This document shows, piece by piece, positions 15,285 through 24,165 of a stretch of 42,969 nt of DNA. The position numbers were made by a program, and so were the translations under genes. Origin of the DNA: Oscillospiraceae bacterium (GTDB taxonomy: Bacteria; Bacillota; Clostridia; Oscillospirales; Oscillospiraceae); the NCBI GenBank assembly GCA_015067765.1, contig SVLV01000013.1, positions 1-42,969 of the forward strand, in the 5' to 3' direction. The notes beneath the pieces are model-generated. The model had not been told where the DNA came from. It did not search any database and saw nothing but the letters and a program-made list of their open reading frames with translations. Numbering within the stretch: the stretch's first letter is position 1; each line of letters starts with the position of its first letter.

Positions 15285-16025
15285 ATGTTGGAACTGAAAA
15301 ACATCTGTTATCGGGTCTCCACCCCCGAGGGGGAACAGGAGATCCTCAAGGACGTAAGCATCGTGATTCCCGACCACAAACTGGTGGTTTTTACCGGCCC
15401 CAACGGCGGTGGTAAGACCACTTTGGCCAAAGTCATCATGGGCCTTGTGCAGCCCACCAGCGGCCAGATTCTCTACAACGGTCAGGACATCACCGGCCTG
15501 GATATCACCCAGCGCGCCCAATTGGGCATCAGCTATGGATTCCAGCAGCCTCCCCGCTTCAAGGGCATCACCGTGCAGGACCTTCTTCTGCTGGCTGCCG
15601 GCGAAGAGAAGCTCAGCAAGGACCGCTGCTGCCAGTATCTGACCAAGGTGGGCCTGTGCGCCAACGACTATCTGGACCGTGAGGTGGATGTCTCCCTGTC
15701 CGGCGGCGAGGTCAAGCGCATTGAGATCGCCACCATTCTGGCCCGCCACAGTGATCTGATGATCTTTGACGAGCCTGAGGCAGGCATTGACCTGTGGAGC
15801 TTCGCCCGTCTCACCGAAACCTTTGAGCAGATCCACCGGGAAGGCAAGGCTACGATGATCATCATCTCCCACCAGGAGCGCATCATCCAGCTGGCCGACG
15901 AGATCGTCGTGGTGGCAGGTGGCCAGCTGGCCCACCGCGGCACCACGGAGGAAATCTTCCCCCTGATCCTGGCTGATACGCTGGGTGGCTGCCCCGTTAT
16001 GGAGAGAAAGGAGGTCATCCTGTGA
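15285..16025 (+). CDS. sufC: Fe-S assembly ABC ATPase of the SufC/SmsC type
   Basis: A 246-residue soluble ABC-type ATPase. Walker A reads GPNGGGKTT, the signature is LSGGE, and Walker B is DEPEAGID, a form seen in SufC-like proteins of minimal systems. It powers assembly of Fe-S clusters on the partner SufB-like scaffold rather than transport; no membrane protein is nearby. ATG at 15285 follows AAAGGAGG. Its stop overlaps the start of the next gene (GTGA), so the two proteins are made together. This pair without SufS, SufU or SufD matches the two-gene SMS (SmsC-SmsB) arrangement described in anaerobes and archaea. Confidence 0.92.
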   Translation: MLELKNICYRVSTPEGEQEILKDVSIVIPDHKLVVFTGPNGGGKTTLAKVIMGLVQPTSGQILYNGQDITGLDITQRAQLGISYGFQQPPRFKGITVQDLLLLAAGEEKLSKDRCCQYLTKVGLCANDYLDREVDVSLSGGEVKRIEIATILARHSDLMIFDEPEAGIDLWSFARLTETFEQIHREGKATMIIISHQERIIQLADEIVVVAGGQLAHRGTTEEIFPLILADTLGGCPVMERKEVIL

Positions 16026-16951
16026 TCACTGAACTGGATTCCAAACTGTTGGAGCAGATCGCGGAACTGACCGGCAAGCCTGTCGGCGCCATCAATATCC
16101 GCAAGGACAGCGGCTGCGAAGCCCGCCAGTCCACCGAGCACATTAAGATCGATTCCCGGACCGACGGAAATGAAGGCATTGAGATCCGCATTCTGGACGG
16201 CACCGTGAACGAGACCTGCTATATCCCCGTCATCATCAGCAAAACCGGCGTGACGGAGATGGTCTACAATGACTTTTATGTAGGCGACAACTGCGATGTC
16301 ACCATCGTTGCCGGCTGCGGCATCCACAACTCCGGCTGCGAAGAAAGCCGTCACGATGGCGTGCACACCTTCCACATCGGCAAGAACAGCAAGGTGCGCT
16401 ACACCGAGAAGCACTACGGCGAAAACGATCCCAGCCAGACCGGCCGCAACATCATGAATCCCGAGACCGTGGTATATCTGGGCGAGCACTCCACCATTCA
16501 GATGGATACCATCCAGATCCGCGGCATCGATTCCACCAAGCGCCTGACCAAGTTCTACTGCGAGGCCGGCAGCGAGGTGGTGGTCACCGAGCGCCTGCTG
16601 ACCCACGGCAAGCAGCTGGCTGAGAGCGATATGATCATTGAGCTCAATGGCGAGGACGCCAAGGGCCGTGTGATCTCCCGCTCTGTGGCACAGGATGAGT
16701 CCGTCCAGGTGTTCCGCCCGGTGGTTACCGGAAATGCTGCCTGTTTCGGTCACGTACAGTGTGACTCCATCATTATGGGCAAGGCCCATATCGAGTCTGT
16801 CCCTGCCATCATCGCCAACTGCCCCGATGCCCAGCTGATCCACGAGGCTGCCATCGGCAAGATCGCCGGCGATCAGCTGCTGAAGCTGGAGACGTTGGGT
16901 CTGACCCACGAGGAGGCCGAGGACACCATTCTGAAGGGCTTCCTGGCATAA
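16022..16951 (+). CDS. sufB: SufB/SufD-like Fe-S scaffold (SmsB)
   Basis: A 309-residue protein with the SufBD beta-helix core: repeated short strands from about residue 60 to 260 and the C-terminal helical part ending HEEAEDTILKGFLA, typical of the family. It is shorter than the roughly 470-residue SufB because the N-terminal region is reduced. Several cysteines are available for cluster building, among them Cys in GCGIHNSGC and in FYCEAGSE, and the conserved HEAAIG region is present. It starts with GTG at 16022, overlapping the ATPase gene. A terminator follows. It probably homodimerises on two SmsC subunits. Confidence 0.92.
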   Translation: MITELDSKLLEQIAELTGKPVGAINIRKDSGCEARQSTEHIKIDSRTDGNEGIEIRILDGTVNETCYIPVIISKTGVTEMVYNDFYVGDNCDVTIVAGCGIHNSGCEESRHDGVHTFHIGKNSKVRYTEKHYGENDPSQTGRNIMNPETVVYLGEHSTIQMDTIQIRGIDSTKRLTKFYCEAGSEVVVTERLLTHGKQLAESDMIIELNGEDAKGRVISRSVAQDESVQVFRPVVTGNAACFGHVQCDSIIMGKAHIESVPAIIANCPDAQLIHEAAIGKIAGDQLLKLETLGLTHEEAEDTILKGFLA

Positions 16952-16964
16952 CTCACACACAAGC

Positions 16965-17004
16965 AAACCCCCGGTGCCGCACGGCACCGGGGGTTTATGT
17001 TTTT
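16965..17004 (+). terminator. Terminator of the smsCB operon
   Basis: A 14-base stem (16965-16978 with 16983-16996) with a four-base loop, followed by ATGTTTTT. It may also stop the convergent minus-strand gene. Confidence 0.85.
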
Positions 17005-17016
17005 CGCCGAAAAGTC

Positions 17017-17901
17017 TTACTCCGTTTCTCCCACAGGGGGCAGCCCATTCTCCTCCCGGGCCAGTTCCAGATAATCCCTGTCTCCCGTCTTTTTTCTGGG
17101 CACAAACTGTTCCGCCAGAGATTTGCGGCGGCCCTGATTGACGGCATAGAAGTAGCCGATCACCGAGAACACCACCGCTCCCGCGAAGTTCACCAAAAGG
17201 TCCTTCATGGTATCGATCAGCCCGATATCCAGATAGCCGCCCAATCCCAAGTCGGTTCCGTTGACGGACACCTGCGTAATATCGGGAAGTGAAACCACCG
17301 CATTGCTGTTTGCCGGATCCAGCGTCACACTGTTGATGACATGCACCACCGTATCCTTCTGCATATCCACGCCGATCAGCATATCCATGGAAAATTCAAA
17401 AAATTCCCACAGCACACCAATGGTCATGGAGAAGCAGAACGCCACCAAAGCAAGAAACAGCGGTGACAGGTGGAAGGTCAGCCGCGGATCGTCATTGAGC
17501 AGCACCACCAGAGAAAATCCCACCGCAGCAGCCAAAAAGCCGTTGATGGTGTGGAGCATGGTGTCCCAACCGGGGATGCGCACATAGAAGGCATTGACTT
17601 CTCCCAGGATCTCCGCCGCAAAAATGAAACAGAGAATAATGATCTCCAACGCAGGCGGAAGGTCAATGTGCAGTCTCACCTGCACCCAACTGGGGATATA
17701 CAGCATCACATAGGTCAGGATGCAGAAAAAGGCGCTCTGATAGTCTCCGCGCATCAGCTGACGCACCAGGGCCAGCAGCACCAGCAGACGAAGCACATAA
17801 AAAATAAGGAAGGAGCTCCTGTGTTCCCGCAGTTCCTGATGCAGTGCCTGCCGGAAACTTCTCTTCTCCTTCTCCCGAATCCGTCTGTCTTTTTTGTTCA
17901 A
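17017..17901 (-). CDS. Multi-pass membrane protein of unknown function, DUF2238/YjdF-like
   Basis: A 294-residue protein with a basic cytoplasmic N-terminus, about six to seven membrane segments between residues 28 and 180 plus one near 240-260, and a charged C-terminal tail. The segment PGWDTMLHTINGFLAAAVGF and the later GVLWEFFEFSMD resemble YjdF/DUF2238 membrane proteins; this is recognition by eye, not a search. A 60-residue loop between the last helices may face outward. Start is TTG at 17901 with AAGGAGG eight bases upstream; no in-frame ATG fits. It has its own promoter and stands alone between convergent and divergent neighbours. Confidence 0.75.
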   Translation of the reverse strand: MNKKDRRIREKEKRSFRQALHQELREHRSSFLIFYVLRLLVLLALVRQLMRGDYQSAFFCILTYVMLYIPSWVQVRLHIDLPPALEIIILCFIFAAEILGEVNAFYVRIPGWDTMLHTINGFLAAAVGFSLVVLLNDDPRLTFHLSPLFLALVAFCFSMTIGVLWEFFEFSMDMLIGVDMQKDTVVHVINSVTLDPANSNAVVSLPDITQVSVNGTDLGLGGYLDIGLIDTMKDLLVNFAGAVVFSVIGYFYAVNQGRRKSLAEQFVPRKKTGDRDYLELAREENGLPPVGETE

Positions 17902-17939
17902 TGCATACTCCTCCTTCAGTCTGCCTCTCTCCTGTTTGG

Positions 17940-17968
17940 ATTGTACTATAAAACTTCAGTCATGACAA
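17940..17968 (-). promoter_or_regulatory. Promoter of the DUF2238-like gene
   Basis: TTGTCA (17963-17968) and TACAAT (17940-17945) stand 17 bases apart on the minus strand. Confidence 0.7.
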
Positions 17969-17992
17969 GTCTGCCCACCACCACATTTTCTA

Positions 17993-18021
17993 TTGTTCTG
18001 CAGAAGGAAATCAATTATAAT
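17993..18021 (+). promoter_or_regulatory. Promoter of the AGCS symporter gene
   Basis: TTGTTC (17993-17998) and TATAAT (18016-18021) stand 17 bases apart. Only 25 bases separate it from the opposing promoter at 17940-17968. Confidence 0.7.
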
Positions 18022-18057
18022 GCTTTTATACGACACAAAGAAAGTGAGTGTGTGCAT

Positions 18058-19470
18058 ATGCTGAATGTTCTCAACACTATAATCACCACTGTCAGTGATT
18101 TTCTCTACACGCCGTGGGTGCCGGTTTTCCTGATCGCAGCCGGCCTGTACTTTACTGTCCGTACGGGACTGATCCAGTTCCGTCTGTTTGGAGAGTCCAT
18201 CCGCGTGGTATCCGAAAAGCCCACTGACAGCAACAACATCTCCTCCTTCGGCGCCCTGATGGTGTCCACCGCCTCCCGCGTGGGTACCGGCAACATTGTA
18301 GGCGTATCCACCGCCATCTGTGTAGGCGGCTACGGCGCCGTGTTCTGGATGTGGGTCACTGCTATTCTTGGCGGCGCTTCCGCTTTCATCGAATCCACGC
18401 TGGCACAGATCTATAAGCGCCGGGACAAGGACGGCACCAGCTACGGCGGCCCCTCCTACTACATGGAAAGCGGCTTGGGTCAACGCTGGCTGGGCGTAGT
18501 CTTTGCCGTTGTGCTGATCCTCACCTATGCCGTGGGCTATAATATGCTGGCCGCCTATAACCTGCAGTCCTCCTTTTCCAGCTTTAGCTTCTACGATGCC
18601 ACCTCTACGCCTCTGGTGATCGGCATCGTACTGGCCATTCTGTTTGCCCTTTGTATTTTGGGTGGCGCCAAGCGACTGAGCAATATCACCGGCATTTTGG
18701 TTCCTGCCATGGGTCTGATCTATATTTTGGTGGCCATTGTGGTGGTCGTGCTCAACATGGAACATATTCCCACCGTCTTCTCCCGCATCTTTACGGATGC
18801 CTTTGATTTCCAGGCCATCTTCGGCGGTTTTGCCGGTTCCTGCATGATGCAGGGCTTCAAGCGCGGCCTCTATTCCAACGAAGCCGGTATGGGTTCTGCC
18901 CCCAATGCCGCTGCCACCGCCGATGTCTCCCATCCCGCCAAGCAGGGCCTGGTGCAGATGTTGTCGGTGTTTATTGACACCATTCTGGTTTGCACCGCCA
19001 CGGCTCTGATGTGCCTCTCCAGTGGCGTCGTTCCTACGGAGGCACTGCAGGGCGCGCCCTATGTGCAGCAGACTATGTCGGTTTCTCTGGGCAGTTTTGG
19101 CCCTATCTTCATCGCCATATCCATGTGTCTGTTTGCCTTCACCACCCTCATCGGCAACTACTATTACTGCGAAGGCTGCCTGAAGTACATCCTCAAGCGC
19201 AGTCCCGGCAAGCGGTTCATGACTGGTTTCCGCCTGGCGGCTACCGTAATTGTGGCGCTGGGTGCTCTGCTGAATGCTGGTCTCGCCTGGAACACGGCCG
19301 ATCTTTTCCAGGCCATCATGGTGGTACTGAATATCCCCACCATTCTCCTGCTGGGCAACACCTCCCTGAAGGCGCTGAAGGACTACAATCTCCAGCGCAA
19401 AGAGGGCAAGGATCCCACCTTCAAGGCTGCCGACATCGGCCTGAAACAGGAGACCGACTACTGGAACTGA
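18058..19470 (+). CDS. AGCS family sodium:alanine/glycine symporter
   Basis: A 470-residue symporter with about 11 membrane helices. Family signatures: STASRVGTGNIVGVSTAI near residues 76-93, GGASAFIESTLAQIYKRRD shortly after, and the GLYSNEAGMGSAPNAAA segment near residue 270. AGCS carriers import alanine and/or glycine with Na+. In a cell that ferments glycine this could feed the reductase 9 kb away, though alanine is equally possible. ATG at 18058 is preceded only by a weak AGTGAG, so the start is the least certain part; an upstream extension would run through the promoter and is rejected. Confidence 0.93.
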   Translation: MLNVLNTIITTVSDFLYTPWVPVFLIAAGLYFTVRTGLIQFRLFGESIRVVSEKPTDSNNISSFGALMVSTASRVGTGNIVGVSTAICVGGYGAVFWMWVTAILGGASAFIESTLAQIYKRRDKDGTSYGGPSYYMESGLGQRWLGVVFAVVLILTYAVGYNMLAAYNLQSSFSSFSFYDATSTPLVIGIVLAILFALCILGGAKRLSNITGILVPAMGLIYILVAIVVVVLNMEHIPTVFSRIFTDAFDFQAIFGGFAGSCMMQGFKRGLYSNEAGMGSAPNAAATADVSHPAKQGLVQMLSVFIDTILVCTATALMCLSSGVVPTEALQGAPYVQQTMSVSLGSFGPIFIAISMCLFAFTTLIGNYYYCEGCLKYILKRSPGKRFMTGFRLAATVIVALGALLNAGLAWNTADLFQAIMVVLNIPTILLLGNTSLKALKDYNLQRKEGKDPTFKAADIGLKQETDYWN

Positions 19471-19481
19471 TATCTCTTCAC

Positions 19482-19516
19482 AAAAAAACTGTGACCATTT
19501 TGGTCACAGTTTTTTA
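19482..19516. terminator. Bidirectional terminator between AGCS and ftsK genes
   Basis: Stem of about 13 bases (19485-19497 with 19501-19513), flanked by A-runs on the left and T-runs on the right, so it works in both directions for the convergent genes. Confidence 0.85.
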
Positions 19517-19524
19517 TTATTCTT

Positions 19525-22050
19525 TTATTCCAACGCGTCGTGGCTCTCAAACACATCGTGGATGCTGCCATATCGGTCGATCTCCGGTTCCTCCGGCTGG
19601 GGGACAGAACCCATCTGCATCTCCTGCCACTTGGCCCGGTCAATGAGCAGCTGCCGGGGCTTGGAGCCCTCAAAGGGGCCTACGATACCCCGCTCCTCCA
19701 TCTGGTCCACCAGACGGGCGGCTCGGGAATAGCCCAGTTTCATGCGGCGCTGCAGCATGGATACGGAGGCCTGTCCGGTCTCCAGCACCACTTCCACGGC
19801 AGCGGGCAGCAGCTCGTCGCCATCGTCGCCGGTATCCTGCTGCTGGGCAGCCTGCTTGCCGCCCTTCTCCTCCCGGCGAACCACTTCTTCGATCTTCTCC
19901 ATGACCTCGTTGGAGTATTCGGCCTCGCCGCTCTCCTTCACAAAGCCTACCACACGATCGATCTCCTCGGGGGTGATGAAGCAGCCCTGCACGCGGACCG
20001 GCTTGCCGGACCCCAGGGGGAAGTACAGCATATCGCCCTTACCCACCAGCTTTTCAGCGCCGGTGTTGTCCAAAATGATCCGGGACTCCATACCGGAGGC
20101 CACCGCAAAGGCGATGCGGCTGGGAATATTGGCCTTCATGAGGCCGGTGATCACATCGGCAGAGGGACGCTGGGTGGCGATAACCAGATGCATACCGGCA
20201 GCACGGCCCATCTGGGCCACACGGCAGATGGATTCCTCCACCTCCTTGGCGGCCACCAGCATCAGATCCGCCAGCTCATCAATCACCACCACCACGGTGG
20301 GCAGCTTCTTCACATCCTCATCGGTGCCCTCCAGCGCATTGTAACCGGCCAGATCCTTCACACCCTTCTCCGAGAACATCTTATAGCGCTTCATCATCTC
20401 ATAGACGGCCCACTGCAGCGCACCGGCCGCCTTCTTCGGATCGGTGACCACAGGAATCAGCAGATGCGGGATCCCGTTATAGGGAGCCAGTTCCACCATC
20501 TTGGGGTCCACCATGATAAAACGCACCTCATCGGGCGTGGACTTGTAGAGCATGCTGATGATCAGCGAGTTGGTGCACACCGACTTACCGGAGCCGGTGG
20601 TACCGGCAATCAGCACGTGAGGCAGGCGGGAAATATCCCCCACAATGCAGTTGCCGCCGATGTCCTTACCCACAGAAAAAGCCACCCGGGAGGGGTGATC
20701 CACAAAGTTGCGGGACTCGATCACATCGCGGATCCGCACGGCGGTCACTGCCCGGTTGGGCACCTCGATACCTACCGCAGAGATCTTCCCCGGTACGGGA
20801 GCAATGCGCACACCGCTGGCACCCAGTGCCAGCGCAATATCATCGGACAGGTTGGTCAGCTTGGACAGCTTCACACCCTGATCCAGGGTAAACTCATAGC
20901 GGGTCACACTGGGTCCGTGAACCACCTCACCGGCCTGTGCATCCACGCCAAAGCTCTGGAGCACCTGCGCCAGACGGCGGGAGTTGTTGCGCAGCTCTGC
21001 CCCTACCTCACCGTAGTTGTCGGGATGATTCTCCGTCAGCAGGCTGATGGGCGGATACTGATAGGCCTCCTCCGGCTCTGCCAGCTCACTTTCAATGGCG
21101 CGACTCACCTCAGCCGTAGCCTTATCCACCTCCTGCGCCGTCAGCTCTGCGCGGCGGCGACGGGAGACAACCGGCTGCACCTGAGGTTCCTGTCCCTCCT
21201 CCGTTTTTTCAGTTACAGGAGCGTCCTCGCCGGACTGCAGCACCTGATCGGGAGTCCGAACATGGTCCGGCTTGCCGGCAAAGAACCGCTTCTTCGCACC
21301 CTTTGTCAAAAGAACTTCCACATCCTCCGGCTGCTCCGGTTTTACTGCGGTGTTCTGGACAGGATCATCCAGCGGAATATCAATAGGACTGCGGACAGCT
21401 TTCTTTGCCGCAGGCTTGCGCTCTGCCTCCGGCTGTTTGACAGCCACAGGCATCTGCTCCGGCTCATCCTCCTGCACCGGGCGGCTCTCTCTCACCTTCC
21501 GGATCAGTTCCATGGGGGTACGCCGCAGCGCCACAAACAGGCAAACTACTGCTCCTACACCAAATAGGATTCCGGCAATCAGCTTACCGAACACCGCAGA
21601 GAGTCCCACCGCCAGGATACCGGAGAGCACACCGCCGCAGGCCAGCATTTGACCGTCGCCCCACAGAGCCGCAATAATTCCCAGGGAGGGCTCATAGCTT
21701 ACCCGGCACAGCAGCAGATGCAGCAGGCTGCTGATCAGCAGCGGAAGCAGCATGGTGCAGGTCAGGCGCAGCCGCACTGGACGTCCCTTGTGCAGCAGCA
21801 GGATCACTCCCACCGCCGCCAGCAGCGGGGCAGACATCCAATAGCCATAGCCCAGCAGGCCCTTCAGCAGCACGGCAAAAAACCGCAGGAAGATGGCGTC
21901 CGCCTGAAAATAGGTCACCAACGCGCAGAGGGCAAGCAGCAGACTGACACCTCCCAGCACCTCACGGTGATAGGAGCGGCGTACCGGTTCTGCCCGCTTG
22001 CTTTTGGGCGCAGGTCCTTTGGAGTTGGTTTTCTTCTTTGCAGAAGCCAT
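19525..22050 (-). CDS. ftsK: DNA translocase FtsK/SpoIIIE
   Basis: An 841-residue membrane-anchored motor that pumps chromosomal DNA through the division or sporulation septum. Four membrane helices lie in residues 30-175, followed by a linker rich in Glu, Pro and Lys (about 180-325). The motor has Walker A GTTGSGKS at 483-490 and Walker B VVVVIDELADLM at about 586-597. The last 65 or so residues of the folded part are the winged-helix gamma domain that reads polar DNA motifs (VSMLQRRMKLGYSRAARLVD). One gene upstream is uppP, 33 bases away, probably cotranscribed. Confidence 0.97.
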   Translation of the reverse strand: MASAKKKTNSKGPAPKSKRAEPVRRSYHREVLGGVSLLLALCALVTYFQADAIFLRFFAVLLKGLLGYGYWMSAPLLAAVGVILLLHKGRPVRLRLTCTMLLPLLISSLLHLLLCRVSYEPSLGIIAALWGDGQMLACGGVLSGILAVGLSAVFGKLIAGILFGVGAVVCLFVALRRTPMELIRKVRESRPVQEDEPEQMPVAVKQPEAERKPAAKKAVRSPIDIPLDDPVQNTAVKPEQPEDVEVLLTKGAKKRFFAGKPDHVRTPDQVLQSGEDAPVTEKTEEGQEPQVQPVVSRRRRAELTAQEVDKATAEVSRAIESELAEPEEAYQYPPISLLTENHPDNYGEVGAELRNNSRRLAQVLQSFGVDAQAGEVVHGPSVTRYEFTLDQGVKLSKLTNLSDDIALALGASGVRIAPVPGKISAVGIEVPNRAVTAVRIRDVIESRNFVDHPSRVAFSVGKDIGGNCIVGDISRLPHVLIAGTTGSGKSVCTNSLIISMLYKSTPDEVRFIMVDPKMVELAPYNGIPHLLIPVVTDPKKAAGALQWAVYEMMKRYKMFSEKGVKDLAGYNALEGTDEDVKKLPTVVVVIDELADLMLVAAKEVEESICRVAQMGRAAGMHLVIATQRPSADVITGLMKANIPSRIAFAVASGMESRIILDNTGAEKLVGKGDMLYFPLGSGKPVRVQGCFITPEEIDRVVGFVKESGEAEYSNEVMEKIEEVVRREEKGGKQAAQQQDTGDDGDELLPAAVEVVLETGQASVSMLQRRMKLGYSRAARLVDQMEERGIVGPFEGSKPRQLLIDRAKWQEMQMGSVPQPEEPEIDRYGSIHDVFESHDALE

Positions 22051-22083
22051 AGTTTTTCCTCACTTCTTTGGTATCAAACGGAT

Positions 22084-22917
22084 TTACTGAAACAGATTCA
22101 TGATCAGCGTCAGAGCACCGACCACCCAGCAATAGTAGGCAAAGAATCCGAACTTGCCCTTATCGGCAATCATCTTCAGCAGGCGGATGCAGAGATATCC
22201 CACCACGGCAGCCGTCACCACGCCCACCAGATACATGGGGACCTCTGCCCAGATGATCCCGGCTTCCAGTGCATCGAAAATGCTGAGAATATTGGCGCCC
22301 AGAATGGCGGGAATACTCATGATAAAGGAGAAGCGCACCGCGAACTTGCGCTCATAGCCCACAAAGCAGCCAGCCGTAATGGTCATGCCCGAGCGGGAGA
22401 TGCCGGGTACCGTGGCAATCGCCTGGCAGACGCCTACGATGAGAGCATCCTTCCAGGTGGCGGTCCGGTCGGTCTTATGCCCCTTCTTCACCCGGTCGCT
22501 GACAAACAGCAGCACGCCGGTGACCAACAGAGCACAGCCAATGAACACCATACTGTTGGACAGTCCCTGCACCGCATCCTTAATGGGCAGCACGGCAAAC
22601 AGGGGCAGTGTGGCAACGATCACCAGAATGATCATGCGGCGGGCAGGCGGAACAGGATCGGGCGTGGTACGGTGTGCCAGATCGCCCACACCGCGGAAAA
22701 ACTCCAGAATGATCTCCTTGATTTCCGGCCAGTAGGCCACAAATACAGCCACCAGTGTGCCCAGATGCAGCAGCACATCAAAGAATTCCGGCACCTCACC
22801 CGCCTGCTTCATGCCCAGCAAATTCTGGGCAATGGCCAGATGGCCGGAGCTGGAGATGGGCAGGAACTCCGCAACACCCTGAATCAGGCCCAGCAAAAAG
22901 GAAGTCAAGTATGTCAT
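22084..22917 (-). CDS. uppP: Undecaprenyl-diphosphatase UppP (BacA family)
   Basis: A 277-residue membrane enzyme that dephosphorylates undecaprenyl pyrophosphate to recycle the lipid carrier of peptidoglycan synthesis. The two active-site motifs are visible: EFLPISSSGH near the N-terminus and PGISRSG in the middle. About seven to eight membrane helices. The ATG at 22915-22917 has GGAGG ten bases upstream; the ATG three codons earlier is too close to it. Weak promoter-like sequences (TACAAT with CTGCAA 16 bases upstream) lie in 22930-22990. The small inverted repeat TGCAGT/ACTGCA (22973-22988) also lies there. Confidence 0.95.
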   Translation of the reverse strand: MTYLTSFLLGLIQGVAEFLPISSSGHLAIAQNLLGMKQAGEVPEFFDVLLHLGTLVAVFVAYWPEIKEIILEFFRGVGDLAHRTTPDPVPPARRMIILVIVATLPLFAVLPIKDAVQGLSNSMVFIGCALLVTGVLLFVSDRVKKGHKTDRTATWKDALIVGVCQAIATVPGISRSGMTITAGCFVGYERKFAVRFSFIMSIPAILGANILSIFDALEAGIIWAEVPMYLVGVVTAAVVGYLCIRLLKMIADKGKFGFFAYYCWVVGALTLIMNLFQ

Positions 22918-23049
22918 ATCCACCATTCCTCCGTCATATCAGATTACAAATTGTATAATTTTGACGAACGATTGCAGTTTGTACTGCATTTTCTCTTGTG
23001 ATTAAATAGTATAGCATAAACCGGGAGGAATTACCACCCTATTTCTCAA

Positions 23050-23083
23050 AGCATATGGGGCGGGCATTTCTGCCCGCCCCATA
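23050..23083 (-). terminator. Terminator hairpin after rnc
   Basis: A 13-base stem (23054-23066 with 23071-23083), almost all GC, with a GAAA loop on the minus strand. The following sequence TGCTTTG is only mildly U-rich. It lies two bases past the rnc stop. Confidence 0.65.
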
Positions 23084-23085
23084 CT

Positions 23086-23769
23086 TCATTCTGTTTTCAG
23101 CGCGTCCAGCGCTGCATGGGCGGCGGACTGCTCCGCCTCCTTTTTACTGCGGCCACTGCCGCTGCCCACAGGCTGCTCGTTGAGCAGGACTTGCGCCTGA
23201 AAAACCTTGGCATGATCCGGACCGGAGGATCCGATCATCTCATAGCGCAGCACGCTGCCGCTCCGGCGCTGCACCAGCTCCTGCAGCTCCGTCTTATAGT
23301 CCCGGCGGCGTTCCTCCACCACCTCTTCCTGCTCCCGATCCAGCACCACCCGGTGGATGATACGGCGGGCCTCTTCCATGCCGCCGTCCAGATACACGGC
23401 AGCAAAGACAGCCTCGGTGGCATCGGCCAGAATGGAGGGTCTCTGACGGCCTCCGCCCAGTTCCTCACCGTGGCCCAACATCAGGTAACTGCCCAGGTCC
23501 AACTGCTGGGCGGCCTCAAACAGACTCTCCTCCCGCACCAGCGCCGCCCGGATCCGGGTCAGATCACCCTCCGGCATATGGGGGTGCTTATGGAACAGAT
23601 CGTCTGCCGTCACCATGCCCAGCACGGCATCTCCCAAAAATTCCAGACGCTCATTGCTTTCGATACCGGCGCCGCGATGCTCATTGGCATAGGAACTGTG
23701 ATACAGCGCCCGCTGCAGCAGGGTCTTATCCCGGAAACAGTAGCCCAGCTTCTCTTCCAATGTTTTCAT
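23086..23769 (-). CDS. rnc: Ribonuclease III
   Basis: A 227-residue double-strand-specific RNase used for rRNA and mRNA maturation. The catalytic signature NERLEFLGDAVL is present, with the second acidic cluster in ADATEAVFAAVYLDGG, and a C-terminal dsRNA-binding domain from about residue 155 (ending SKKEAEQSAAHAALDAL). The ATG at 23767-23769 is chosen because GAAGGA lies at proper distance; the ATG two codons upstream touches it. It follows acpP after a terminator, a common plsX-acpP-rnc order in Firmicutes. Confidence 0.97.
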   Translation of the reverse strand: MKTLEEKLGYCFRDKTLLQRALYHSSYANEHRGAGIESNERLEFLGDAVLGMVTADDLFHKHPHMPEGDLTRIRAALVREESLFEAAQQLDLGSYLMLGHGEELGGGRQRPSILADATEAVFAAVYLDGGMEEARRIIHRVVLDREQEEVVEERRRDYKTELQELVQRRSGSVLRYEMIGSSGPDHAKVFQAQVLLNEQPVGSGSGRSKKEAEQSAAHAALDALKTE

Positions 23770-23791
23770 GATCATTCCTTCCCCAGCGGCT

Positions 23792-23822
23792 AAAAAAGAG
23801 ACCCCGCAGATGCGGGGTGTCC
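23792..23822 (-). terminator. Terminator between acpP and rnc
   Basis: An 8-base GC stem (23801-23808 with 23811-23818) extended on both sides, followed on the minus strand by TTTTTT. It starts right at the acpP stop, and the rnc ribosome binding site follows directly, leaving no room for another promoter. Confidence 0.85.
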
Positions 23823-23825
23823 TTT

Positions 23826-24074
23826 TTAGCCGTTGATTTTATGATTCAGATAACGGACACAATCGCCCACGGTCTTCAGCTTGACCAGATCCTCCTCGTC
23901 CACGGTGCCGATATCAAACTCGTCCTCCATGGACATGACCAGCTCCACCAGATCGATCGAGTCAGCGCCCAGATCGTCGGTAAAAGCACTATCCATGGTG
24001 ATATCATCCTCATCCATGGCAAACTGGCTGGCAATCATCTCCTGCATCTTCTTAAAGATGTCTTCCATCGTCAT
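23826..24074 (-). CDS. acpP: Acyl carrier protein
   Basis: An 82-residue acidic helical protein. The phosphopantetheine-carrying serine lies in DLGADSIDLVELVMSMED. It carries acyl chains for fatty-acid and phospholipid synthesis. The ATG at 24072-24074 follows GGGGAG at six bases; longer in-frame forms are not supported. It lies between plsX and rnc, but with a 380-base gap to plsX that holds a decayed ORF and an inverted repeat. Confidence 0.96.
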   Translation of the reverse strand: MTMEDIFKKMQEMIASQFAMDEDDITMDSAFTDDLGADSIDLVELVMSMEDEFDIGTVDEEDLVKLKTVGDCVRYLNHKING

Positions 24075-24165
24075 GAGGGTCTCCCCACCTTTCCAACATT
24101 TCTTGATTTGAAGCATACGGCAATTGCTTGGCCATGTCAATAGCAACTGCGAAATTATTTTTCGC

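Noticed and set aside
17941-18057. Glycine riboswitch upstream of the AGCS symporter
   Set aside because: The leader is about 30 bases, too short for the aptamer.
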